DNA of 64,000 nucleotides from CTSOIL-112 sp964293815 (lineage in GTDB: Bacteria > Pseudomonadota > Gammaproteobacteria > Burkholderiales > Burkholderiaceae), in assembly GCA_964293815.1 (NCBI GenBank), contig CAXYYC010000007.1, forward strand, positions 1 through 64,000, in the 5' to 3' direction. The notes under the pieces were generated by a model. It was not told where the DNA came from. It saw nothing but the letters and a program-made list of their open reading frames with translations, and did not search any database. A program made the position numbers and the translations under genes. Shown one piece after another: positions 34,270 through 43,552 of this stretch (position 1 is the stretch's first letter; every line of letters starts with the position of its first letter).

Positions 34270-36324
34270 ATGACACGCAACACCACACACACCACCGAAC
34301 GTCCCGCACTGCTCGAAATTCGCAATTTATACCGCGAGTTTCCTTCGGGCGACGATGTGGTGACCGTTTTAAACAACATCAATCTGAAAATTGCCGCCGG
34401 CGAAATGGTCGCCATCATCGGCCAGTCAGGCTCCGGCAAATCCACTTTGATGAATATCCTCGGCTGTCTGGATCGGCCAACACGTGGCAGCTATCTGGTT
34501 AACGGTCATGAAACCGGCGACATGGCGCCGGATGAATTGGCGCGTTTACGCCGTGAATATTTCGGCTTCATCTTTCAACGCTATCATCTGCTCGGCGATT
34601 TGGACGCAATGGGTAATGTTGAAGTACCCACCATTTATGCGGGCTATCCCACCGAACAACGGCGCTCGCGCAGCGCCGCCCTGCTTGAACGTCTGGGATT
34701 GGGGGATCGCAAACACCACCGTCCGAATCAACTCTCTGGCGGCCAACAACAGCGCGTGAGTATCGCGCGCGCATTGGTCAATGGCGGCGAAGTCATTCTC
34801 GCCGACGAACCAACCGGCGCATTAGACAGCCAAAGTGGGCAGGAAGTCATGCGCATCCTGCGTGAGTTGCACGCCGAAGGCCACACCGTCATCATCGTCA
34901 CCCACGATGCGCAAGTCGCCGCGAATGCCAACCGCATCATCGAAATCCGCGACGGCAGCATCATTGACGATCGCCGTACAGATAAGAACAACGATGATAG
35001 TAACGAACATACCAACAGCAGCGAGCACATCAACAGCAACGACACACATACCCAAGAAAATGCCCGTCAGGTTCAACGCGAGGCACAACAACTCGCGCAA
35101 AGCGCTGGCAAACCCTTGTTCGGACTATTTGACCGTTTCAAAGAAGCCGCACTGATGGCCGTGCGCGCTATGCTCGCGCACCGCACGCGTACCTTCCTGA
35201 CCATGCTCGGCATCATCATCGGTATTGCCTCCGTGGTCTCGGTCGTGGCTTTGGGCGAAGGCTCGCGGCAAAAAATCTTGGAGGACATCAGTTCGATGGG
35301 AACCAACACCATTGATATTTTCCCGGGTAAAGGCTGGGGTGACCGACGTGCCTCATCGATTCGCACGCTGACGGCGGCGGATGCGGAGGTTTTGGCGCAA
35401 CAGCCCTATGTCAATTCGGTCACGCCAAGGGTCAGCACCTCGGTGACTGTTCGTCTGGGCAATAATTCGGTCAGCGCGCAGGTGCAAGGTGTCGGCGAGC
35501 AGTATTTCCAAGTCAGAGGCATCAGCATGGATTTGGGTAAGCAATTTGATCGACAAGCCGTCACAGAATACGCGCAAGAAGCAGTGATTGACCCGAATAC
35601 ACGCAAAACCCTGTTTGGCGAAAGCGTCAATCCCATCGGCCAAGTCATCATGCTGGGCAATGTACCCGTGCGCATCATCGGCGTGAGTAAGGCACAATCC
35701 TCTGCCTTTGGCGGTGACGAAAACCTGAATATCTGGGTTCCCTACACCACGGTTTTGAGCCGAATGCTGGGGCAAACCTATGTGCGCAACATCACCGTGC
35801 GCGTGTCCGACAGCGTCAGTAGCCAAGCCGCCGAACAAGGCATCACCAAAATCCTGACTCAGCGCCACGGTACGCAGGATTTTTACATCTCCAACAGCGA
35901 CACCATCCGCCAAACCATTGAGTCCACCACGCGCACCATGACCTTATTGGTATCCATGATCGCGGTGATTTCGTTGATCGTCGGTGGCATTGGCGTGATG
36001 AACATTATGCTGGTCTCCGTCACCGAGCGCACGCAGGAAATCGGTGTGCGCATGGCGGTCGGCGCGCGCCAAAGCGACATCATGCAGCAGTTTTTGATCG
36101 AGGCGATTATGGTGTGCCTGCTTGGCGGCCTGCTCGGTGTGGGCTTGGCCTTGGCCATCGGCGCTATTTTCGACCATTTTGTGAAGGATTTCAGTATGGC
36201 GTTCTCCGCTACCTCAATCATCGCGGCGTTCACCTGCTCCACCTTGATTGGTATGATTTTTGGCTTTTTACCGGCGAAAAATGCGGCCAAACTTGATCCG
36301 GTGATCGCCTTGTCACGTGAATAA
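34270..36324 (+). CDS. macB: Macrolide export ATP-binding/permease MacB
   Basis: This half-type ABC transporter has an N-terminal ATPase (Walker A GQSGSGKST, signature LSGGQQQR, Walker B VILADEPTGALD), a linker, one helix, a large periplasmic domain and three C-terminal helices (FtsX-type fold). It uses ATP in a mechanotransmission cycle to drive substrates out through MacA and the outer-membrane channel. The 684 residues exceed the E. coli length (648), mainly through an Asn/Asp/His/Thr-rich linker at about 240-275. ATG at 34270 is chosen over a TTG nine bases upstream. Confidence 0.93.
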   Translation: MTRNTTHTTERPALLEIRNLYREFPSGDDVVTVLNNINLKIAAGEMVAIIGQSGSGKSTLMNILGCLDRPTRGSYLVNGHETGDMAPDELARLRREYFGFIFQRYHLLGDLDAMGNVEVPTIYAGYPTEQRRSRSAALLERLGLGDRKHHRPNQLSGGQQQRVSIARALVNGGEVILADEPTGALDSQSGQEVMRILRELHAEGHTVIIVTHDAQVAANANRIIEIRDGSIIDDRRTDKNNDDSNEHTNSSEHINSNDTHTQENARQVQREAQQLAQSAGKPLFGLFDRFKEAALMAVRAMLAHRTRTFLTMLGIIIGIASVVSVVALGEGSRQKILEDISSMGTNTIDIFPGKGWGDRRASSIRTLTAADAEVLAQQPYVNSVTPRVSTSVTVRLGNNSVSAQVQGVGEQYFQVRGISMDLGKQFDRQAVTEYAQEAVIDPNTRKTLFGESVNPIGQVIMLGNVPVRIIGVSKAQSSAFGGDENLNIWVPYTTVLSRMLGQTYVRNITVRVSDSVSSQAAEQGITKILTQRHGTQDFYISNSDTIRQTIESTTRTMTLLVSMIAVISLIVGGIGVMNIMLVSVTERTQEIGVRMAVGARQSDIMQQFLIEAIMVCLLGGLLGVGLALAIGAIFDHFVKDFSMAFSATSIIAAFTCSTLIGMIFGFLPAKNAAKLDPVIALSRE

Positions 36325-36368
36325 AGCGTGAATAAGGCGTGAATAAATCGCATCTGTGAGTACATATT

Positions 36369-37778
36369 ATGCAAACATCCCATCACTTTCGCCGTCATTT
36401 AACCGCCCTACTCGTACTGAGTGCGCTGCTGGCCGGTTGTGCCAGCACCGGCCCGACGATGGAGCAAGCAACAGCGCGCATTCAAACGCCAGAACAATGG
36501 CAACATGCCGCAGCCAATCAAGCCGACAGCCATCGCGCCAGCAGCCTAAGTACCGCGAACTCGAAATGGTGGGAGGCGTTTCACGAACAACGCCTGAATC
36601 AATTGGTTGAATCCGCGCTTGAAAAGAACAATACCTTAGCCAGCGCAGGCTATAAACTGTACCAAGCGCAACTCTCCGCCGGTTTGGCGCAGAACGAGCG
36701 TTACCCCTCGATTTCGGCCTCCGCAGGTGCATCAAGCTCACGCTCTTTGGACAGCAGTTCCGCCACCAGCACGCGCAATTTTTCCAGCGGACTGTCGGTC
36801 TCGTACACATTGGATTTGTGGGGAAAATTAGCGAAAGCCAACAGCATCAAACAATGGGAAGCGCAAGCCAGCGAACAGGACTTGTTGAGTACCAAACTCA
36901 CCATCGAATCTTCGGTGAGCAAGCTGTATTGGCAATTGGCCTACCTCAATCAGCGCGTGCGCATTGGCGAACAAAGCATTGCCTACGCGCGCAAAACCCT
37001 CGATTTGGTACGCGTGCAATACCGCGCCGGCGCAGTGTCCAAGCTGGATGTCATCACCGCCGAGCGCAGTTTGAGCAGTCAGGAAGCCTCGCTCGATGCA
37101 CTCAAGCAGGAGCGCGAAGTCGCGCGCAATGCGATGGCGATTCTGTTTGACGCGCCACCCTCCGCGCACATCAGCGACGAGCCACAAAATCTCGCCAATG
37201 CCGCATTACCGAGTATTGCCGCGGGCATTCCGGCGCAAGTAATCGCCAGTCGCCCTGATTTGATCGCCTCCGAACTGCGTTTGCGCCAAGCGCTGGGCAA
37301 TATCGATGTGGCGCGCGCTAATTTTTACCCGAATTTCACCTTGACCGGCAATATCGGCACCGGCTCCAGCTCGCTCTCGGATATTCTGAGTAATCCAGTT
37401 GGCTCGCTCGCGCTCAATCTGGCGCTGCCTTTTTTGAACTGGAACGAGCATCAACTCAATCTGAAAATATCTAAAGCCGCGTACGAGCAAGCCAGCATCA
37501 ACCACCGCCAGACGGTTTACACCGCGCTACAAGAGATTGAAAACGCTCTATCCGCACACACGCTGTATGCCACACAAGCGCAAAAGGAGGCCAAATCACT
37601 GGCCAATGCGCGCGAGGCCGAGCGTCTGTATGAGGTTCGCTATCGCGCAGGTGCTGACAGCCTGAAAAATTGGCTGGATGCCCAAGAAGCCCGCCGTCAA
37701 GCGGAATTGGCGCATTTGGCAACCCGTTACAATCAATACATCAACTACATCGATTTGATGTTGGCTCTGGGCGGTTAA
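36369..37778 (+). CDS. NodT/OprM-family outer-membrane efflux lipoprotein
   Basis: This 469-residue protein has a lipoprotein signal peptide ending in LLAGC and two copies of the outer-membrane efflux domain (TolC fold), seen in SYTLDLWGKLAKANS, RAGAVSKLDVITAERS, RPDLIASELRLRQALGNIDVARANFYP and RAGADSLKNWLDAQEAR. It lies 44 bases after macB and completes a tripartite pump. Unlike E. coli, where MacAB uses TolC, the channel gene is in the operon. Confidence 0.92.
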   Translation: MQTSHHFRRHLTALLVLSALLAGCASTGPTMEQATARIQTPEQWQHAAANQADSHRASSLSTANSKWWEAFHEQRLNQLVESALEKNNTLASAGYKLYQAQLSAGLAQNERYPSISASAGASSSRSLDSSSATSTRNFSSGLSVSYTLDLWGKLAKANSIKQWEAQASEQDLLSTKLTIESSVSKLYWQLAYLNQRVRIGEQSIAYARKTLDLVRVQYRAGAVSKLDVITAERSLSSQEASLDALKQEREVARNAMAILFDAPPSAHISDEPQNLANAALPSIAAGIPAQVIASRPDLIASELRLRQALGNIDVARANFYPNFTLTGNIGTGSSSLSDILSNPVGSLALNLALPFLNWNEHQLNLKISKAAYEQASINHRQTVYTALQEIENALSAHTLYATQAQKEAKSLANAREAERLYEVRYRAGADSLKNWLDAQEARRQAELAHLATRYNQYINYIDLMLALGG

Positions 37779-37810
37779 TGGTTAATGCCCTGTTCAAAAT
37801 GCAGACCAAA

Positions 37811-37840
37811 CAAAACGGGTGCTTAATTGCACCCGTTTTG
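37811..37840. terminator. Bidirectional terminator between the efflux operon and dodecin
   Basis: Twelve-base stem CAAAACGGGTGC/GCACCCGTTTTG with a six-base loop. Confidence 0.9.
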
Positions 37841-37866
37841 TTCATACTATCGATCCGCTCCAGCCA

Positions 37867-38076
37867 TTAATCTGCCGTATCTACGCGGAATGAAATTTTG
37901 CAAATCGCACCGTAGGTGGTGACTTTGCCATCTTTCACATGCGCTTTGATGTCTTGCACATAAACAGAGTCGATATTGCGCACGGTTTTAGACACTTCGG
38001 CTACTGCGCCTTGAATTGCGTCCTCAATGCTGGTTGGCGATGATGCGATAACTTCGATAACTTTTACAATTGACAT
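37867..38076 (-). CDS. Dodecin
   Basis: Dodecin is a small flavin- or CoA-binding protein forming hollow dodecamers that store and buffer flavins. The 69-residue sequence shows VKVIEVIASSPTSIEDAIQGAV at the start and the DIKAHVKDGKVTTYGAICKISFRV strand near the end, typical of the family. AGGAGAA precedes the ATG. It stands alone, between two terminators. Confidence 0.92.
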   Translation of the reverse strand: MSIVKVIEVIASSPTSIEDAIQGAVAEVSKTVRNIDSVYVQDIKAHVKDGKVTTYGAICKISFRVDTAD

Positions 38077-38200
38077 AATGAATTCTCCTATTGGTATCGT
38101 TTGACCGATGTGCAGTCAATCTTGGGTTCATAATTTTGCTTTGACTCATCGGCCAATGAAACCATTTGCCGACAGAGTGACTCCATTGTACTGCAAATAA

Positions 38201-38230
38201 AAAAGTATGGGATTTTCACCCCATACTTTT
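38201..38230 (-). terminator. Terminator after the MFS transporter gene
   Basis: Eleven-base stem AAAAGTATGGG/CCCATACTTTT with an eight-base loop, followed on the minus strand by TTATTTGC. It lies 34 bases beyond the stop codon. Confidence 0.85.
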
Positions 38231-38263
38231 ATACCGCATGATTTTCACACGATTTGCGAAGGC

Positions 38264-39610
38264 TTAATGACCGCCCACACCTCGTGGTGGCATCGGCATA
38301 TTCGCATCCGGATGCGGGGTTTTAATCAATAGGGTTGCCAAAGCCGCAATGAACAGCAACGCACCGGCAAACATGATCGCATTACCCGGTGTCGCACCGA
38401 GGAAGTTGTGATACACCTTACCAAACGACAAGGTTTGAATCAGCATTGGAATCACGATCATCATATTGATAATGCCCATGTACACACCATAGCGTTCGCG
38501 CGGAATTGCAGCCACGGCAATGATATACGGTACACCCATCATACTGGCCCAAGCAATACCAAAGCCGATCATCGGGATGAACAGCATGTATTTGTTGCCA
38601 ATATGCGGGAACATCCACAGCCCAATAGCGGCCAAAATCAATGCCCCTGCGTGTACCCATTTCGCACCGTATTTACGCGCCATAGCCACCAAGGCGAATG
38701 CGGACAAGAACGTGACCACATTATAAAAACCATTGACCAAACCGGTCCAAGCGACTGCTTGAGAATACAACTCTTTGTTCTCAGACGTAGCGTGCCAGAC
38801 CGACTGCGCGATACTGTGTGACACATATTGCCAGTAGCAGAACATCGCATACCATTGGAACAAATACACCAAAGCCAATTGCCATAACTGTTTCGGCATA
38901 TCTCTGATCGCTTCGGCGATTTCAGTAATCGCGGCTACCAAACCACCTTTTTTCGCACGAATGGCGGCCAATTCAGCCTCAGTCGGTGGAATTTCAGGGG
39001 TTTTGGAGACGGATAACAAAACTGAACCGATCGAACAAACCGCCCCAAAGAAGAATGAGCCAAATACCCAGTACGGAATCCCCGAAGCCGTTTCACCCTT
39101 AATCCCTTTTTGGAAGAAAAACAAAGACACATTCGCCAAAGTAATCCCTAAGCCCGTAAAAAAGCTTTGGGTCAAAAAGCCGCTGGCGTGTTGTTCGGGT
39201 GGCAAACGATCCGCAATAAACGCACGGTACGGCTCCATCGCTGTATTGTTACTCGCATCAAGCAACCACAGCAACAGCACCGCCATCCACAACGCGGTAC
39301 TGAATGGATACGCAAATAAGCACAAACTACAGCCCAGCGCACCAATCAGAAAATAAGGCTTACGGCGCCCCCAACGTGGGCTCCATGTGCGGTCACTCAT
39401 CGCACCAATCAGCGGCTGAATGATCAACCCGGTCATTGGCCCCGCCAGATTTAACAAAGGCAACTCCTCAGGAGATGCCTTTAAAAATGAAAAAATTGGA
39501 TTAATTGCCGTTTGCTGCAAACCAAAACTGTACTGAATCCCAAAAAAACCGAAATTCATGAGAATGATTTGTTGCAACGTTAGTGTTGGTAACTTTCTTG
39601 GCTCAGACAT
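38264..39610 (-). CDS. SLC45/GPH-like sugar MFS transporter
   Basis: This is a 12-helix major facilitator protein (448 aa). It contains PLIGAMSDRTWSPRWGRRKPYFLIG, the motif between helices 2 and 3 seen in bacterial maltose/sucrose transporters, and DASNNTAMEPYRAFIADRLP. A sugar or glycoside substrate is likely but unproven. ATG at 39610 follows AGGGGAAAG. No sugar-degrading gene is adjacent; a LacI-type operator lies about 350 bases upstream. Confidence 0.82.
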   Translation of the reverse strand: MSEPRKLPTLTLQQIILMNFGFFGIQYSFGLQQTAINPIFSFLKASPEELPLLNLAGPMTGLIIQPLIGAMSDRTWSPRWGRRKPYFLIGALGCSLCLFAYPFSTALWMAVLLLWLLDASNNTAMEPYRAFIADRLPPEQHASGFLTQSFFTGLGITLANVSLFFFQKGIKGETASGIPYWVFGSFFFGAVCSIGSVLLSVSKTPEIPPTEAELAAIRAKKGGLVAAITEIAEAIRDMPKQLWQLALVYLFQWYAMFCYWQYVSHSIAQSVWHATSENKELYSQAVAWTGLVNGFYNVVTFLSAFALVAMARKYGAKWVHAGALILAAIGLWMFPHIGNKYMLFIPMIGFGIAWASMMGVPYIIAVAAIPRERYGVYMGIINMMIVIPMLIQTLSFGKVYHNFLGATPGNAIMFAGALLFIAALATLLIKTPHPDANMPMPPRGVGGH

Positions 39611-40170
39611 TATCTTTCCCCTGCGACCCAAAACAAACGAGTCAAAATGATCAATTCAATAAAAAACTGAAACACGTCAAATAAAGATACTGCAAAAACA
39701 AATTAACTTATCCGCAAGCCACACAGCCAATCGGCACATCACACGGGCTATCAAAAAATCGTTGTGGATCAAAACTCATATATTTTGAGTGACCGATTAT
39801 GCAAACAGCCAAAATATACAAAGCCACACAAGCGCGATATGTTTAAACGAATACACATGCGATATTCCGCTAAAAAATCGATCAATTGCCCTGTGAATCG
39901 TGATTGCGGTGTATGCATTCTATTCTCTTGCCATGCCATGTCAAGCAATTTATGCAAAAATTATGTAAACGGTTACATAAATTAATTAGTAAGAATATAG
40001 ATTTTTAGACGAAAAAGATAACTTTTAATCTAAATTTATTACTAATATAAAAATAAATATAAAATCGATTACACAAATCAAATGAAAAGTGATGAGTGAA
40101 AAAATCACTCATCAGAGCACTTTGCTGAAAAAGCAACACTACCGTTTTTTATTAAAAGACAAAAAAGACA
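39611..40170. other. Long AT-rich gap with no gene
   Basis: The stretch between the transporter and lpdA terminator holds no convincing reading frame: short frames at 39764-39985 (+) and 39769-39957 (-) have no recognisable features. It holds one LacI-type palindrome and a related half-site (AAATCGATTACACA near 40061). Confidence 0.6.
39962..39979. promoter_or_regulatory. LacI/GalR-type operator palindrome
   Basis: TATGTAAACGGTTACATA is an 18-base palindrome with a central CG and one mismatched pair, the form of LacI-family operators. The only sugar gene nearby is the MFS transporter downstream on the minus strand. No LacI-type regulator gene is in the window. Confidence 0.6.
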
Positions 40171-40200
40171 TAAAAAAGAGCCGACAGTAATTGTCGGCTC
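40171..40200 (-). terminator. Terminator after lpdA
   Basis: Perfect nine-base stem GAGCCGACA/TGTCGGCTC with a five-base loop, followed on the minus strand by TTTTTTATG. It lies 30 bases after the stop codon. Confidence 0.93.
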
Positions 40201-40230
40201 ATCAAAGCATTCAATAGTATTTGAGATCAA

Positions 40231-41655
40231 TTACATATTCAACGCACGCTTATCCACGGCCAGAGCCGCCTCACGCATCACTTCAGACAAGCTTGGATGC
40301 GGGTGGCAAATTCGCGCGATGTCCTCTGATGAGGCTTTGAACTCCATCGCAACGACTGCTTCCGCGATCAGATCAGACGCGCCCGCACCGATAATGTGCA
40401 CGCCGAGGATTTCGTCTGTACTCGCGTCAGCCAATACTTTGACAAAGCCATCCGCAGCGGCCATACCCAGCGCACGACCGTTGGCCATGAACGGGAACTG
40501 ACCTGATTTATACGCGCGCCCTGCTTTTTTCAGAGCCTCTTCGGTTTGCCCCACCCATGCAATCTCAGGCGAGGTGTAAATCACCCACGGAATGCAGTTG
40601 TAATCAATGTGCGGCTTTTGCCCAACGATGCGCTCGGCCACTGCCACGCCTTCGTCCTCAGCTTTATGCGCCAACATTGGCCCAGGAATCACGTCACCGA
40701 TTGCCCAAATACCCGCAACGGCAGTTTGGCAATCGTGATTGACTTCGATAAAGCCACGTTCGTTGGTTTTCACGCCCACCGCTTCGAGATTCAATCCATC
40801 GGTATTCGGCACACGGCCAACCGATACGATCAATTTGTCACAATCCAGCGTTTTTTCTGCACCGGCCGCGTCTTTGTAGGCAACGCTCACACCTTTTTTA
40901 CCATTTTTGACGTCGCCGATGGATACGCCCAGCTCGAACTTCAAGCCTTGTTTTTCAAACAATTTTTTCGCTTCTTTGGCAATCGCACCATCCGCCGCGC
41001 CGAGGAATGCAGGCATGGCTTCGAGTACGGTCACTTCTGCGCCCAAACGACGCCAGACCGAACCCAATTCCAAACCAATCACGCCCGCGCCAATCACGCC
41101 GAGTTTTTTCGGTACTTCGGTGAAGTTCAAAGCGCCTTCGTTATCGCAGATCACTTGATTATCGACCGCGATATTCGGTAAATGACGCGCTTTAGAGCCG
41201 GTGGCGATAATCACATTTTTTGCATTAACGATTTCTTCACCCACTTTGATTTGGGTCAAACCATCGGCTTGGCCGACAAATGAGCCGTAGCCTTTGAGCA
41301 AAGTGACTTTATTTTTCTTGAACAAATACGCGATCCCGCCGGTCATTTTGTCAACGATGCCGTTTTTACGCGCGACCATTTTGCCCACATCCAGCGTTGC
41401 ACCTTTGACCGTAATCCCGTGCACATCCAAATGTTGGGTCGTGTCTTCATAGTGATGCGAGCTGGCCAACAATGCTTTTGACGGAATACAGCCTACATTC
41501 AGGCATGTACCGCCGAGACGCGGCTCGCCTTTCGGATCCGCATACGCATTACCTTCGATACACGCGGTGGACAAGCCCAACTGCGCTGCACGAATCGCCG
41601 CAATATAACCACCCGGGCCTGCGCCGATGACCACTACGTCAAAATTTTGAGACAT
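40231..41655 (-). CDS. lpdA: Dihydrolipoamide dehydrogenase (E3)
   Basis: E3 reoxidises the lipoyl groups of SucB with FAD and NAD. The 474-residue protein has VVIGAGPGGYIAAIRAAQLG for FAD, the redox disulfide GGTCLNVGCIPSK, an NAD-binding VIGAGVIGLELGSVWRRLGA and the C-terminal HPHPSLSE with the catalytic histidine. It ends the leftward gltA-sucA-sucB run, separated from sucB by three other genes. It may also serve other 2-oxoacid dehydrogenases. Confidence 0.96.
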   Translation of the reverse strand: MSQNFDVVVIGAGPGGYIAAIRAAQLGLSTACIEGNAYADPKGEPRLGGTCLNVGCIPSKALLASSHHYEDTTQHLDVHGITVKGATLDVGKMVARKNGIVDKMTGGIAYLFKKNKVTLLKGYGSFVGQADGLTQIKVGEEIVNAKNVIIATGSKARHLPNIAVDNQVICDNEGALNFTEVPKKLGVIGAGVIGLELGSVWRRLGAEVTVLEAMPAFLGAADGAIAKEAKKLFEKQGLKFELGVSIGDVKNGKKGVSVAYKDAAGAEKTLDCDKLIVSVGRVPNTDGLNLEAVGVKTNERGFIEVNHDCQTAVAGIWAIGDVIPGPMLAHKAEDEGVAVAERIVGQKPHIDYNCIPWVIYTSPEIAWVGQTEEALKKAGRAYKSGQFPFMANGRALGMAAADGFVKVLADASTDEILGVHIIGAGASDLIAEAVVAMEFKASSEDIARICHPHPSLSEVMREAALAVDKRALNM

Positions 41656-41691
41656 TTTCAGTATCCTTTATAAAATTACAATTGTTTTCAA

Positions 41692-42102
41692 TCACAAATG
41701 CAGATCACCGGAGTCTTCCGGCTGATACACCACTTTTTCCACACGCACACGCACCGTTCCGTCAGGTGCCGGCCATTCAATTTCATCGCCCTCCGCCAAG
41801 CCCAATAAGGCTGAGCCAATCGGTGCCAAAATGGAGATTTTGCCACCCTCTGGGTTCATATCTTTCGGATAAACCAAGGTATATTCAAAATGCTCTTTAG
41901 AGGCAAGCACTTGAAAACGCACGGTTGAATTCATCGTCACCACATCACGCGGGATGTCTTTAGACGCGACGATATCTGCTCGATCCAATTCGGACAGCAA
42001 AGATCTTTTAATCAAATCCGCGCTTTTTGGCATATTCGCCAAAAGCTCCTCAATTCGACCGGCATCCAGCTCAGTCACAACCAAGTTAGGCTTTGTATTC
42101 AT
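41692..42102 (-). CDS. rnk: Rnk/GreA C-terminal-domain protein
   Basis: This 136-residue protein has the GreA/GreB C-terminal domain: STVRFQVLASKEHFEYTLVYPKDMNPEGGKISILAPIGSALLGLAEGDEIEWPAPDG. The N-terminal part is short and helical, as in Rnk (regulator of nucleoside diphosphate kinase), which binds RNA polymerase but lacks the long GreA coiled coil. AAAGGTA precedes the ATG. It lies 36 bases before lpdA on the same strand. Confidence 0.86.
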   Translation of the reverse strand: MNTKPNLVVTELDAGRIEELLANMPKSADLIKRSLLSELDRADIVASKDIPRDVVTMNSTVRFQVLASKEHFEYTLVYPKDMNPEGGKISILAPIGSALLGLAEGDEIEWPAPDGTVRVRVEKVVYQPEDSGDLHL

Positions 42103-42156
42103 TGTTATACCTTTATAAAACCAATAAAATCAATAGATTATTAAAACGAAATACTG

Positions 42157-42816
42157 CTATCGAACCAATAAATCTTCAAAAAATGCACCGAATGGCTTCG
42201 TCGGATGCGCAATTTGAATCTCCAGAATCCACAACCCAACATCGGGCACTTGATCAAAATCACCTAAATCACCCGCACGATAAATCGCATGAGGAAAATC
42301 ACTGACCCGATGACCCTTGATCTCTAAATTTAAATTCCAGCCCCATTTTTCCGCCTCCTGTTCGGCAAATACATACAAATCCTGCCCAGAAAAATGCGCT
42401 GTTTCCCACTGCTTTTTCACTGCGGTAAAAATCTGCTGACTCGCCGCAGCGCAAGCCTGCATATCGGTATCATTTCCCACCACAAAGGTCGCACCCGCAT
42501 CACCTTCATGTCCATCCCAAACCACACCCAAATCAACAAAGAAAATATCATTCGCCTGCAAAATGGGATCACCATTGGATGGCTCGTTGAATTTTTTCAG
42601 AGTATTGACACCAAAACGCACCAAAATTTGATGCCAAATCCGATCCATACCCATTTCGATCAACGTATCTTTCGCCATCGCACGCGCCTGCGATTCGCTC
42701 ATGCCCACGATTATTTGACTCGCGATGAGATTCACCGCTTCAAACGTCTTGTCGCGGGCATAGCGCATTTTTTGCAGGTCAAACTTTGCGCCGACGGCTT
42801 GTTTGTTTTGGTTCAT
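42157..42816 (-). CDS. M24-family (Xaa-Pro aminopeptidase-like) protein
   Basis: This 219-residue protein has the pita-bread fold of M24 metallopeptidases. FFVDLGVVWDGHEGDAGATFVVG carries the paired aspartate ligands, KGHRVSDFPH the histidine region and LEIQIAHP a glutamate ligand. It lacks the N-terminal domain of full Xaa-Pro peptidases. Substrate unknown; it may be a non-peptidase member. ATG at 42816 is chosen as the first with conservation, although no strong ribosome binding site is visible. Confidence 0.75.
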   Translation of the reverse strand: MNQNKQAVGAKFDLQKMRYARDKTFEAVNLIASQIIVGMSESQARAMAKDTLIEMGMDRIWHQILVRFGVNTLKKFNEPSNGDPILQANDIFFVDLGVVWDGHEGDAGATFVVGNDTDMQACAAASQQIFTAVKKQWETAHFSGQDLYVFAEQEAEKWGWNLNLEIKGHRVSDFPHAIYRAGDLGDFDQVPDVGLWILEIQIAHPTKPFGAFFEDLLVR

Positions 42817-42915
42817 AGATTGGTAGATTGGTGGTGAGTGTTTCCCATGCCCCAACATAATCAACATTTAAAATTGAATTGTTGCGATCCAGAAAGGCAT
42901 TTACCTCAACCGGCT

Positions 42916-43419
42916 TTATGGTCGCGGTTGTTCAACCACCCACTTAGCAACATCCTCACCCAAAACACTGGAGACTTTGCCTAAAATATTACAAGCACCT
43001 CGATAAGCGCCAAATACACCACCACCCGAAGTACGAGTAAATGATTTGTTGGCGACAAGTTTGCCATCTTGGCGTAGCGTAACTTTGACAGAACCACCCG
43101 TTTGTTTGCCAAACATAAAGCTACCGCCGCTGGTCATGGTAACCAACTGAGCTTCTACAGCATAGCCTTTGGAAGGATCCAATTGTGCCGACTTCTCTAC
43201 TTGAAAACCACTGGCTGTCAGACCTTCAGCCAATGAATGAGAAAAAGTCGAACCTAAATCAGTACATTCTTTCAAAACATTTGCTTGTACCAATGTTTCA
43301 TCCAAATACGGAGCAGATTCGCTGATAAAGATGTTTTTAGTTTCATTTTGTGCCAGCACGCTGGTACTTGCCAGAAAACCAAACCCAAATAACACTGTTA
43401 CCCATTTTTTTATCAACAT
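42916..43419 (-). CDS. Secreted protein of unknown function
   Basis: The 167-residue product has a clear signal peptide (KKWVTVLFGFGFLASTSVLA, cut after the AxA-type SVLA). The mature part has an ECTDLGSTFSHSLAEGL segment and Gly/Ser-rich strands (TSGGSFMFGKQTGGSVKV and TRTSGGGVFG), reminiscent of DUF4410-type envelope proteins; two cysteines could form a disulfide. I do not recognise a function. It is read in the same direction as the sucB and lpdA genes but has no obvious link to them. Confidence 0.7.
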   Translation of the reverse strand: MLIKKWVTVLFGFGFLASTSVLAQNETKNIFISESAPYLDETLVQANVLKECTDLGSTFSHSLAEGLTASGFQVEKSAQLDPSKGYAVEAQLVTMTSGGSFMFGKQTGGSVKVTLRQDGKLVANKSFTRTSGGGVFGAYRGACNILGKVSSVLGEDVAKWVVEQPRP

Positions 43420-43552
43420 ATTGATTTCTCTTTAAAAATCATATCATTCATAATCAAAGTAACAGGTGGACAAAATATATTTTGCCACTCTGTTGTCTAT
43501 TTTTAGGCAAAGTGGTCAAGAAAATCTCTTGCCACCCTACCCTACGACTTAA

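Noticed and set aside
39764..39985. Small frames in the AT-rich gap before the MFS gene
   Set aside because: No ribosome binding site, no recognisable motif, and one overlaps the LacI-type palindrome.
43465..43488. Hairpin GTGG-CAAAAT/ATTTTG-CCAC between sucB and the secreted-protein gene
   Set aside because: Pairing includes a bulge and there is no T run; could be a chance AT-rich repeat.
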